Of a stretch of 64,000 nucleotides of DNA, positions 15,073 through 22,273 are shown piece by piece (position 1 is the first letter of the stretch; every line of letters starts with the position of its first letter). The stretch lies in contig NZ_BJYY01000004.1 of assembly GCF_007991755.1 (NCBI RefSeq), forward strand, positions 34,231 through 98,230. Reading direction: 5' to 3'. The notes beneath the pieces were generated by a model. It did not search any database, was not told where the DNA came from, and saw only the letters and a program-made list of their open reading frames with translations. The position numbers were made by a program, and so were the translations under genes. The DNA is from Cellulomonas aerilata (GTDB lineage: Bacteria; Actinomycetota; Actinomycetes; Actinomycetales; Cellulomonadaceae).

Positions 15073-16232
15073 AGCGTGATCTCGGGGATCTCCAGCCGGC
15101 GGCCCTCGGCCGACGACCGGAGCCCGAGCTCGGCGAGCTGGACCCCGCGCGCGGCGGAGAGCAGGCCGAAGCGGTGCTCGCGCCCGGCGACGACGTCGCG
15201 CAGGAACTCCTCCCACTGCAGCTTGAAGCCGTTGTCCAGGTCGCCGTTGGCGGGCACCTCGAGCCACTGGTCGCGGAACGGCTCGGTGACCGGCAGGTCC
15301 GGGTTCCAGACGGGCTTCGGGGTGTGCGCGCGCTGCTGGGCCACGCACTTGCGCAGCCCGGCGACCGCGGACCCGTGGGTGCCGTCGACCTGGAACTCGA
15401 CCAGCTCGTCGCGGTACACGCGCACGGCCCACGAGGAGTTGATCTGCGCCACGACCTCGTCGCCCGACGGCGTCTCGATCTCGAAGATGCCGTACGCGGC
15501 GTCGTCCGCGGTGGCCTTGTACTCCCGGCCCTGCTCGTCCCAGCGGGCCGGGATGTGCGTGGCGGTCTTGGCGTAGACCGACCTCACATCGCCGAGGATG
15601 CCCTCCAGCACGTAGTTCCAGTGGCAGAACATGTCGACGGTCATGCCGCCGCCGTCCTCGGCGCGGTAGTTCCAGCTGGGGCGCTGGGCCTCCTGGATGT
15701 CGCCCTCGAAGACCCAGTACCCGAACTCCCCGCGCAGCGACAGGATGCGGCCGAAGAAGCCCTCCTCGACGAGTCGGCGCAGCTTCACCAGGCCGGGCAG
15801 GTACAGCTTGTCGTGCACGACGCCGGCCGTGATGCCGGACTCGCGTGCCAGCCGGGCCAGCTCGACGGCCTCCTGCAGCGTCTCGGCGGTCGGCTTCTCG
15901 GTGTAGATGTGCTTGCCGTTCTTCATCGCCTGGGTCAGCGCGGCGGCGCGGCGCGAGGTCACCTGGGCGTCGAAGTAGATCTGGATGCTCGGGTCGGCGA
16001 TGACCGCGTCGGCGTCCGTGGTCCAGTGCTCGATGCCGTGCTGCTCGGCGATCTCGCGGATCTTCGCCTCGTTGCGCCCGACCAGGATCGGCTCGACCTG
16101 CACCGTGGTGCCGTCGGCGAGCTCGACCCCGCCGGCGTCCCGGATCGGGAGGATGGACCGGACGAGGTGCTGGCGGTAGCCCATCCGCCCGGTGATCCCG
16201 TTCATCGCGATACGAAGCGTCGTCGAGGCCAT
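15069..16232 (-). CDS. Gfo/Idh/MocA-family dehydrogenase (second sugar locus)
   Basis: A 387-residue oxidoreductase with an N-terminal Rossmann fold (MNGITGRMGYRQHL), the conserved YTEKPTAET motif at about residue 110, and a C-terminal domain containing GGGMTVDMFCHWNYVLEG with the typical Asp/His positions. The unusually long N-terminal loop between strand 1 and the NAD site (PILVGRNEAKI) is a feature of a distinct actinobacterial subgroup. It is the first gene of a two-gene operon. The promoter TTGACG-17-TACGCT and LacI-type operator lie just upstream (16311-16354), and the cognate LacI gene is next. The reaction is probably NAD-linked oxidation of a sugar-like hydroxyl; the substrate is unknown. 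Confidence 0.88.
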   Translation of the reverse strand: MASTTLRIAMNGITGRMGYRQHLVRSILPIRDAGGVELADGTTVQVEPILVGRNEAKIREIAEQHGIEHWTTDADAVIADPSIQIYFDAQVTSRRAAALTQAMKNGKHIYTEKPTAETLQEAVELARLARESGITAGVVHDKLYLPGLVKLRRLVEEGFFGRILSLRGEFGYWVFEGDIQEAQRPSWNYRAEDGGGMTVDMFCHWNYVLEGILGDVRSVYAKTATHIPARWDEQGREYKATADDAAYGIFEIETPSGDEVVAQINSSWAVRVYRDELVEFQVDGTHGSAVAGLRKCVAQQRAHTPKPVWNPDLPVTEPFRDQWLEVPANGDLDNGFKLQWEEFLRDVVAGREHRFGLLSAARGVQLAELGLRSSAEGRRLEIPEITL

Positions 16233-16310
16233 GTCAGTCTCCGAGTAGGTCGAGGATCGTGTGGGTGCGGGTGGTCCGACCCCTGCGTCGGTCCAAGCGG
16301 CACAGCGAGT

Positions 16311-16326
16311 TGGAATGCGCTTTCCA
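16311..16326. promoter_or_regulatory. LacI-type operator before the Gfo/Idh-epimerase operon
   Basis: TGGAATGCGCTTTCCA is the classical LacI-family 16-mer with a single deviation from perfect symmetry. On the minus strand it directly abuts the -10 box, so a bound repressor would block initiation. It resembles the operator at 9238-9253. Confidence 0.8.
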
Positions 16327-16354
16327 GCGTAGGGACGCGATCGCCCCGCGTCAA
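16326..16354 (-). promoter_or_regulatory. Promoter of the Gfo/Idh-epimerase operon
   Basis: Reading the minus strand, TTGACG (16354-16349) and TACGCT (16331-16326) are 17 bases apart. The operator overlaps the downstream edge of the -10 box. The first gene starts about 93 bases further on. Confidence 0.7.
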
Positions 16355-16403
16355 GGACGTCCAGCCCGGCGACGCCCGGCCGGGCAGTCGGCCCGGCAGC
16401 CGG

Positions 16404-17429
16404 TCAGGTCCGGCCGGGTGTCGACTCGCGCAGCACGACGGACCCGTCCACGTGCACGAGCCGCGGCTCGACCGACTCCGGCGCCAGCGCCAGCTCGGTG
16501 GCCATGACCCCGACGTCGACGAGCGGCACCCGCACGGTGGAGAGCGCGGGCGTGATGTCCCGCAGGGTGACGATGTCGTCGAAGCCCGCGACGGCGACGT
16601 CGTCCGGCACCCGCACGCCGGCGTCGCGCGCCGCGGCGATCGCGCCGACGGCCATGACGTCGTTGACCGCGAACACGCATTCGACGTCCGTGCCGGCCGC
16701 GAGCAGGGTGGACATGGCCTCGTAGCCGCCGTCGCGCGTGAACGCCGAGCGGATCACCAGGTCCGGGTCGACGGGGCTGCCCAGCTGCGCGAGCGCCTCG
16801 CTGAAGCCGGCGTTCCGGTCGCGTGCCGTCAGGTGCACCTCGGGCCCGGCGAGGACGGCGAAGCGGCGGTACCCGCGTCCGTGCAGCGCCCGCGCGAGGT
16901 CCGCGGAGCCGCTGGCGTTCGCGATGACCACGGTGTCGACGTCCAGCAGCGGCTGGCCCACCAGCGCCACGGACCCGCCGGAGCGGCGGAAGTCCTGCAG
17001 GGCCCGACGCATGCGCTCGTTGGCCTCGTCGTCCTGCAGGCGGCCACCCGCGACGACGATCGCGCGCGCCCGCTGCCGGGTGAGCAGCTCGACGAAGCGC
17101 GGCTCGAGGGTGGCGTCGTGCTGGGTGCTGGCCAGCGTCATCGCCAGGTCGGCGCGCGCGGCCGCCTGGGACACCCCCGCCGCGATCGAGGAGAAGTACG
17201 GGTCCGCGATGTCGTGGACGATCAGGCCCAGCGACATGGTCCGGCCGCGGGCCATCGCCTGGGCGTTGGCGTCGGGGGAGTAGCGCAGGCGCTCCGCCGC
17301 GGCGAGGACCCGCTCGCGGAGGTCGTCGCGCACGGTGCGGTTCGCGCTGCCGTTGATCGCGCGGGAGGCGGTCGCCAGGGAGACGCCCGCCTCCTGGGCG
17401 ACCTGGCTCAACGTCACGGGTCCTGGCAC
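16404..17429 (-). CDS. LacI-family transcriptional regulator of the second sugar locus
   Basis: A 341-residue LacI/GalR regulator. The HTH is TLSQVAQEAGVSLATASRAIN and the hinge region TVRDDLRERVLAAAERLRY. The effector domain contains IADPYFSSIA, FAVNDVMAVGAI and VAGFDDIVTLRDITPALST. GTG 17429 sits 7 bases after a TACGCT -10 box, which predicts a leaderless mRNA. A palindrome GGGGAA-N5-TTCCCC immediately upstream of that box suggests autorepression. The gene lies upstream of, and in the same orientation as, the operon it probably controls through the operator at 16311-16326. It may also control the SDR-flavoprotein arm through 9238-9253. Confidence 0.9.
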   Translation of the reverse strand: MPGPVTLSQVAQEAGVSLATASRAINGSANRTVRDDLRERVLAAAERLRYSPDANAQAMARGRTMSLGLIVHDIADPYFSSIAAGVSQAAARADLAMTLASTQHDATLEPRFVELLTRQRARAIVVAGGRLQDDEANERMRRALQDFRRSGGSVALVGQPLLDVDTVVIANASGSADLARALHGRGYRRFAVLAGPEVHLTARDRNAGFSEALAQLGSPVDPDLVIRSAFTRDGGYEAMSTLLAAGTDVECVFAVNDVMAVGAIAAARDAGVRVPDDVAVAGFDDIVTLRDITPALSTVRVPLVDVGVMATELALAPESVEPRLVHVDGSVVLRESTPGRT

Positions 17430-17436
17430 GGGGGTC

Positions 17437-17459
17437 AGCGTAGGGGAAGGCGTTTCCCC
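17437..17459 (-). promoter_or_regulatory. Leaderless -10 box plus putative autoregulatory operator
   Basis: On the minus strand TACGCT (17442-17437) precedes the GTG start by 7 bases. GGGGAAACGCCTTCCCC (17459-17443) lies immediately upstream. The palindrome has 6-bp arms around 5 bases and would occlude the -35/-10 spacer. No good -35 hexamer is visible. Confidence 0.55.
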
Positions 17460-17477
17460 CAGGGCCGGTATCGCGGG

Positions 17478-17813
17478 TCAGGCGCCCCGCGGCGCGTACA
17501 TGATGACCGCGACGCCGACCAGGCACAGCAGCGCGCCGGCGACGTCGAAGCGGTCGGGCCGGAAGCCGTCGGCCACCATGGCCCAGGCCAGCGACGCGGC
17601 GACGAACACCCCGCCGTACGCCGCCAGGATGCGGCCGAAGTGCGCGTCCGGCTGGAGCGTGGCCACGAACCCGTACGCGCCGAGGGCGACGACGCCGGCG
17701 CCCACCCACAGCGCGCCCCGGTGCTCCCGGACGCCCTGCCAGATCAGCCACGCGCCGCCGATCTCCGCGACCGCGGCGAGCGCGAACAGCAGGACGGAGC
17801 GCAGCACGGTCAT
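17478..17813 (-). CDS. YnfA/UPF0060-family small membrane protein
   Basis: An 111-residue protein with four predicted transmembrane helices. Signature segments of the UPF0060 (YnfA) family are [19 protein letters not shown] near helix 1, [24 protein letters not shown], and [20 protein letters not shown] at the end. Length and topology match the family. The biochemical role is unsettled; it belongs to the drug/metabolite transporter superfamily. ATG 17813 is chosen because the family motif begins right after it, and upstream codons would add a Cys/Arg-rich stretch typical of shadow sequence. It is transcribed away from the LacI gene's promoter on the same strand and is probably monocistronic. 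Confidence 0.88.
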   Translation of the reverse strand: MTVLRSVLLFALAAVAEIGGAWLIWQGVREHRGALWVGAGVVALGAYGFVATLQPDAHFGRILAAYGGVFVAASLAWAMVADGFRPDRFDVAGALLCLVGVAVIMYAPRGA

Positions 17814-17847
17814 GGCGCCAGTGTCCCGGGCCGGCGCGCGGCGCGGG

Positions 17848-18255
17848 CTAGAAGAGCAGCGCCTTGAACAGCACCGTCCCGGCACCGCCGAGCAGCGACA
17901 GCACGATGCCCGCGATCGCCTTGCCGCGTCCGACGGGTCCGTAGCCGGCCTGGACCAGCTGGCCGGCCCGGTTGAGGCCCAGCACCGACAGCACCAGCGC
18001 CGCGATGGACACCACGAGGAACGTGTTGACCAGCAGCGCGACGACGCCCAGCACGAGCCCGGCGGTCGCGAGGTTGTTGGTCAGGACGGCAGGGCGGGTC
18101 AGGGGCTGGGCCAGCACGGAGTGCTCCCGTGACTGAGCCGTCCAGCCGGTGCCGTCCCACCAGCGCTCGGCGGCCTCGCCGGAGGGGTCGGGGTACCACC
18201 CGGGCGCCACCCGGGCTCCGCCGCTGTGGCCCTCGGGGTACGTGCCGTCGCTCAT
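17848..18255 (-). CDS. DUF2510 membrane protein
   Basis: A 135-residue protein with an N-terminal DUF2510 motif (PGWYPDPSG followed by RWWDGTGWT, residues about 18-40). Two to three hydrophobic helices span about 63-135, with a DUF4190-like pattern of paired helices separated by a short loop. DUF2510 proteins are common, uncharacterised actinobacterial membrane proteins. AGAGGCGG precedes ATG 18255. It is divergent from the chemoreceptor gene across a 317-base region. Confidence 0.8.
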   Translation of the reverse strand: MSDGTYPEGHSGGARVAPGWYPDPSGEAAERWWDGTGWTAQSREHSVLAQPLTRPAVLTNNLATAGLVLGVVALLVNTFLVVSIAALVLSVLGLNRAGQLVQAGYGPVGRGKAIAGIVLSLLGGAGTVLFKALLF

Positions 18256-18572
18256 GTCCGCCTCTGTGTCCGTCGACCGGCGCCGGCTGGGTCCGGGCCG
18301 TCCCGATCATCGCGCACCCGGGCCGCCGGCACGATCGGCGGTCGCCGGCGGGCGTCGGTGGTCGGGCGCCGGTGGGCGCGGTGGACGTCGGACGGTTGGG
18401 CGCCGGGCTCGGGCCCGTCGGGGGTGCGGGCTGACGACCCGGCGCTCGCGCACCGGCGCTCACAACTGCGCCCCGTCTGCCGATCGGACGGTCCTAGGCG
18501 TCCGTCCGGCGCGCGGTCCGCCGCGCCGCCCGGGCGCGCGCGGGACACGACACAGAGGCAGACACCATCACC
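18256..18572. other. Divergent intergenic region upstream of the chemoreceptor gene
   Basis: 317 bases without a credible gene. The distal half is GC-rich with no clear element. A sigma-28-like promoter candidate lies at 18460-18486. A short self-complementary CG-rich stretch follows before the chemoreceptor start. Confidence 0.6.
18460..18486 (+). promoter_or_regulatory. Candidate FliA (sigma-28) promoter
   Basis: TCAC, exactly 15 bases, then GCCGATCG resembles the flagellar sigma consensus TAAA-N15-GCCGATAA. Six of eight -10 positions match and the spacer length is right, but the -35 half is poor. It lies 86 bases upstream of a chemoreceptor gene, a typical FliA target. Confidence 0.4.
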
Positions 18573-20183
18573 ATGGCACTTCGGCAGAGCATCGGACGCC
18601 GCCTCGGGCTCGCGTTCGGGAGCATCAGCCTCATCGTCGTCGCGAGCGCGGCCTTCGGGCTGGGGGCCGTCGCGGAGCAGCGGGACCTCAGCGACGACAT
18701 CCGGGAGGCCGAGGGCGTCGTGCGCGACGCCGAGACCGCCCGCTTCCAGATCGCCGACGCGACCGGGTGGCAGGGCCTGGTGTTCGCCGACGTCCTCGTC
18801 TACGGCCCCGACGCGGCCCTCGCCGAGGACGCGTACAACCGGGCCGGCCTCCTCGCCGGCGAGGAGGACGTCTACACCTGGCTCGACGGGGTGGACACGG
18901 ACGCCATGACCGCCGAGGAGGCGCAGGCCTTCTCCCGGCTGCGGCCCGCGTGGGACGACTTCTACGCCTGGGACGAGCAGGTCGTGGAGTGGATGGCACC
19001 GGGGACGCCCGAGGGGTACCGCACGGCGATCGAGTCCGTGAACGGCGGCGAGGCCGGCGCGGCGTACAGCACCGTGCTCGGGATCGCCGACGAGATCCAG
19101 GCATCCGCCCGCGCCCGGGTCGAGGACCTCGGCGCCGACCAGGCTGCGGCGCAGCGCCGCGCCGTCACCCTGCTGGCTGCCGCCGGCATGCTCTCGGTGC
19201 TGGCCGCGCTCGTCCTGTCCGTGCGCGTCACGCTGTCCGTCGTGCGACCGGTCAACCGGATCCGCGAGGTGTCGCTCGCGATGGCCGCGGACGACCTGAC
19301 CCAGACGTGCGGCGTGCGGTCGCGCGACGAGGTCGGCCAGGCCGCGGCCGCCGTCGACGCGGCGGTCGCGGGCATGCGCGACCTCGTGGCGTCCGTCGGG
19401 CTGTCCGCGCGCCAGGTCTCGGACGCCGCCGCGGAGCTCGCGGGTGCGAACCGGCAGGTCGGCTCCGGGTCGGACGAGACCTCCGCGCGCTCCGGCGTCG
19501 TCGCGGCCGCGGCCGAGCAGGTCAGCCGTGACGTGCAGACGGTGGCGGCCGGCGCCGAGCAGATGGGCGCGTCCATCCGGGAGATCGCCCAGAACGCGAA
19601 CGAGGCCGCCAAGGCGTCCAGCCAGGCCGTCGAGCACGCCCGGACGACGGCGGCGACCGTCGCGCGCCTGGGGGAGTCGTCCCGGGAGATCGGCAACGTC
19701 GTCAAGGTCATCACCTCGATCGCCGAGCAGACCAACCTGCTCGCGCTCAACGCCACCATCGAGGCGGCCCGGGCCGGCGAGGCGGGCAAGGGCTTCGCGG
19801 TCGTCGCCGGCGAGGTCAAGGAGCTGGCCCAGGAGTCGGCCCGCGCCGCGGAGGACATCGCCCGGCGGATCGCGACCAACCAGGAGGAGACGGCGTCGGC
19901 CGTGGGCGCGATCGGGCAGATCGGTGGCGTCATCGGGGCGATCAACGACTACCAGCTCACGATCGCGTCCGCCGTCGAGGAGCAGACCGCGACCACGAAC
20001 GAGATGTCGCGCTCGGTGGCGCAGGCCGCCGCCGGGTCGGGGGAGATCGCCTCGAGCATCACCGACGTCGCCCGGGTCGCGCGGTCGTCGTCCGAGGTGC
20101 TCGGGCGCATGGGCACCGCCGTCGACGACCTCGCCCGGATGTCGTCCGACCTGGGCGAGCGCGTGTCCCGCTTCACGTCCTGA
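18573..20183 (+). CDS. Methyl-accepting chemotaxis protein
   Basis: A 536-residue chemoreceptor. Transmembrane helix 1 is at about 13-33, followed by an all-helical extracytoplasmic sensor of about 160 residues (four-helix-bundle type). Helix 2 is at about 193-215, a HAMP domain follows (about 216-268), and then a long cytoplasmic signalling domain. The conserved hairpin tip EQTNLLALNATIEAARAGE is intact, so coupling to CheA/CheW is expected. No other chemotaxis or flagellar genes lie in the window, so it is an orphan receptor here. It is preceded by a possible FliA-type promoter, which would tie it to motility gene expression. The ligand cannot be predicted. Confidence 0.92.
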   Translation: MALRQSIGRRLGLAFGSISLIVVASAAFGLGAVAEQRDLSDDIREAEGVVRDAETARFQIADATGWQGLVFADVLVYGPDAALAEDAYNRAGLLAGEEDVYTWLDGVDTDAMTAEEAQAFSRLRPAWDDFYAWDEQVVEWMAPGTPEGYRTAIESVNGGEAGAAYSTVLGIADEIQASARARVEDLGADQAAAQRRAVTLLAAAGMLSVLAALVLSVRVTLSVVRPVNRIREVSLAMAADDLTQTCGVRSRDEVGQAAAAVDAAVAGMRDLVASVGLSARQVSDAAAELAGANRQVGSGSDETSARSGVVAAAAEQVSRDVQTVAAGAEQMGASIREIAQNANEAAKASSQAVEHARTTAATVARLGESSREIGNVVKVITSIAEQTNLLALNATIEAARAGEAGKGFAVVAGEVKELAQESARAAEDIARRIATNQEETASAVGAIGQIGGVIGAINDYQLTIASAVEEQTATTNEMSRSVAQAAAGSGEIASSITDVARVARSSSEVLGRMGTAVDDLARMSSDLGERVSRFTS

Positions 20184-20507
20184 CATCCGGCCCCGGCCCC
20201 GGCCGGTCCCGGGCCGGACCGACCGGCGGTCCTCGCTGGCGACGCCCGCACGCTGAGCGGCGGGCACCGCCCGGTCGGGCGGCCCGGTAAGGTCAGAGGT
20301 CATCGCCACCCGTCCGGGGCTCGGCGACCCCCCGGCCCCGCGCCGGGCAGGTCGCCGCCGAGCCGGCGGACCGGCTCGCGTCCGACGCCCGGCCCCTGCT
20401 CGTGCGGCCTCGGACTGCGAGCCGGAGACGGCTGCGAGAAGGATTGTCAGACGAACACCCGGCGCCGGGGACCGACCCGCGTCACCTGAGCCTGGAGGCC
20501 CCACCCC
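20184..20507. other. Intergenic region before RNase J
   Basis: 324 bases without a gene. The first 50 bases are GC-rich and partly self-complementary and may terminate the chemoreceptor transcript. A -10-like TAAGGT (20288-20293) lacks a good -35. The remaining roughly 210 bases would form a long leader for RNase J with no recognisable riboswitch. Confidence 0.5.
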
Positions 20508-22196
20508 GTGCAGTCCGCAGACCGGCAGAAGCTTCTCCCGCCCCGCCCGCTCGCGAAGGGCACGATGCGGATCACCCCGCTCGGCGGCCTCGGTGAGATC
20601 GGCCGCAACATGACCGTCTTCGAGCTCGACGGCAAGCTGCTCGTCGTGGACTGCGGGGTGCTGTTCCCCGAGGAGCACCAGCCCGGCATCGACGTGATCC
20701 TCCCGGACTTCGGCTACATCCGGGACCGCATCAAGGACGTCGTGGCGATCGTGCTGACGCACGGGCACGAGGACCACATCGGCGGGGTGCCCTACCTGCT
20801 CCGGGAGCGCGCCGACATCGCGGTCATCGGGTCCGAGCTGACGCTGGCGTTCATCACCGCCAAGCTCAAGGAGCACCGCATCCGGCCCAAGACGGTGCAC
20901 GTCGAGGCCGGCGACCGGCACCAGGCCGGGCCGTTCCAGCTCGAGCTCGTCGCCGTCAACCACTCGATCCCCGGCGGTCTCGCGGTCGCCATCCGCACGC
21001 GCGCGGGCCTCGTCCTGCACACGGGCGACTTCAAGATGGACCAGTTCCCGCTCGACCGGCGGATCACGGACCTGCGCCACTTCGCCAAGCTCGGCGAGGA
21101 GGGCGTGGACCTGTTCCTCACCGACTCCACCAACGCCGAGATCGCCGGCTTCACGACGTCCGAGCGCGAGCTGACGCCGGCGATCGACCAGGTGTTCCGG
21201 ACGGCGCCCCGCCGCATCATCGTGTCCAGCTTCGCCAGCCACGTGCACCGCATCCAGCAGGTGCTGGACGCCGCCCACGCGCACGGCCGCAAGGTCGCGT
21301 TCGTCGGGCGCTCGATGGTGCGCAACATGGGCATCGCCCGGGACCTGGGCTACCTCACGATCCCGCGCGGGCTCGTCGTCGACGCCAAGAAGCTCGACTC
21401 GATGCCGGACAACAAGGTCACGCTGATCTGCACCGGGTCGCAGGGCGAGCCGATGGCCGCGCTGGCCCGGATGGCCAGCGGCGACCACCAGATCCAGATC
21501 AACGAGGGCGACACGTTCCTGCTCGCGAGCTCGCTCATCCCGGGCAACGAGAGCGCGATCTACGCCCTCATCAACAAGCTCACCGACCTGGGCGCCAACG
21601 TCGTGCACAAGGGCAACGCCAAGGTGCACGTCTCGGGCCACGCCAGCGCCGGCGAGCTCGTGTACTGCTACAACATCGTCAAGCCGAAGAACGTCATGCC
21701 GGTGCACGGGGAGTCCACCCACCTGCGGGCCAACGCCGAGCTGGCCGTCAGGACCGGCGTCCCGGAGGACCGGGTCATCCTCGCCAAGGACGGCGTCACC
21801 GTGGACCTGGTGAACGGGGTCGCCACCATCTCCGGCAAGGTGCCCGCGGGCCTGGTGTACGTCGACGGGCAGACCGTCGGCCGCGCGACGGAGGACACCC
21901 TCAAGGAGCGTCGCCTGCTGCGCGAGGGCGGGATCATCACGGTGCTCGCGCTGCTCGACCCGACCACGAACACCCTGGCCGAGCCGCTGGAGTTCCTCAC
22001 CCGGGGCTTCGTGCACGACGACCACACCTTCGACGGGGCAGCCGCCGAGGTCGAGAAGGCGCTGGTCCGGGCCGCCGCCGACCGCATCGACGACGTCGAG
22101 CGGATCGAGGGCGTCATCAGCGGCGCGGTGAGCCGCTTCATCCAGCGCACCTACCGTCGCGAGCCCGTCGTCATCGCGATCGTCGTCGACGCGTAG
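20508..22196 (+). CDS. rnj: Ribonuclease J
   Basis: A 562-residue metallo-beta-lactamase/beta-CASP ribonuclease acting in mRNA decay and rRNA maturation as an endo- and 5'-to-3' exonuclease. The metal-binding motif THGHEDH is at residues 84-90. The HTGDFKMD and TDSTNAE segments carry further ligands. The beta-CASP motifs include SSFASHVHRIQQV, LICTGSQGEPMAAL and HVSGHASAGE. The C-terminal domain (about 460-562) is present, so the protein is full length. GTG 20508 is supported by GGAGG 9 bases upstream. In many actinobacteria dapA precedes this gene; here a chemoreceptor does. Confidence 0.95.
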   Translation: MQSADRQKLLPPRPLAKGTMRITPLGGLGEIGRNMTVFELDGKLLVVDCGVLFPEEHQPGIDVILPDFGYIRDRIKDVVAIVLTHGHEDHIGGVPYLLRERADIAVIGSELTLAFITAKLKEHRIRPKTVHVEAGDRHQAGPFQLELVAVNHSIPGGLAVAIRTRAGLVLHTGDFKMDQFPLDRRITDLRHFAKLGEEGVDLFLTDSTNAEIAGFTTSERELTPAIDQVFRTAPRRIIVSSFASHVHRIQQVLDAAHAHGRKVAFVGRSMVRNMGIARDLGYLTIPRGLVVDAKKLDSMPDNKVTLICTGSQGEPMAALARMASGDHQIQINEGDTFLLASSLIPGNESAIYALINKLTDLGANVVHKGNAKVHVSGHASAGELVYCYNIVKPKNVMPVHGESTHLRANAELAVRTGVPEDRVILAKDGVTVDLVNGVATISGKVPAGLVYVDGQTVGRATEDTLKERRLLREGGIITVLALLDPTTNTLAEPLEFLTRGFVHDDHTFDGAAAEVEKALVRAAADRIDDVERIEGVISGAVSRFIQRTYRREPVVIAIVVDA

Positions 22197-22219
22197 GGCG
22201 CCCCGCACGGCCGGGCGCC
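22197..22219 (+). terminator. Short hairpin after RNase J
   Basis: GGCGCCC (22197-22203) pairs with GGGCGCC (22213-22219) around a 9-base loop immediately after the stop codon. The stem is short and there is no T tract, so it is a modest candidate. Confidence 0.4.
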
Positions 22220-22260
22220 GTCGGGCGGGCGCGCGCCGGGCCGCGACCCACCCGCCCGCC

Positions 22261-22266
22261 TACGCT
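22261..22266 (+). promoter_or_regulatory. -10 box of a predicted leaderless transcript (photolyase)
   Basis: TACGCT precedes ATG 22274 by 7 bases and there is no ribosome site, so the mRNA probably starts at the ATG. No clear -35 box is visible. Confidence 0.55.
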
Positions 22267-22273
22267 GCCGGAC

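Noticed and set aside
20184..20230. Terminator after the chemoreceptor gene
   Set aside because: The region is GC-rich with several short alternative pairings (GGTCC/GGACC), but no single stem is long enough to call confidently.
18252..22208. A 1318-codon open frame on the minus strand opposite the chemoreceptor and RNase J genes
   Set aside because: It is an antisense shadow: in very GC-rich coding DNA the complementary frame rarely meets stops. Its translation is Arg/Gly/Asp-rich with no domain, while the plus strand encodes two clear proteins.
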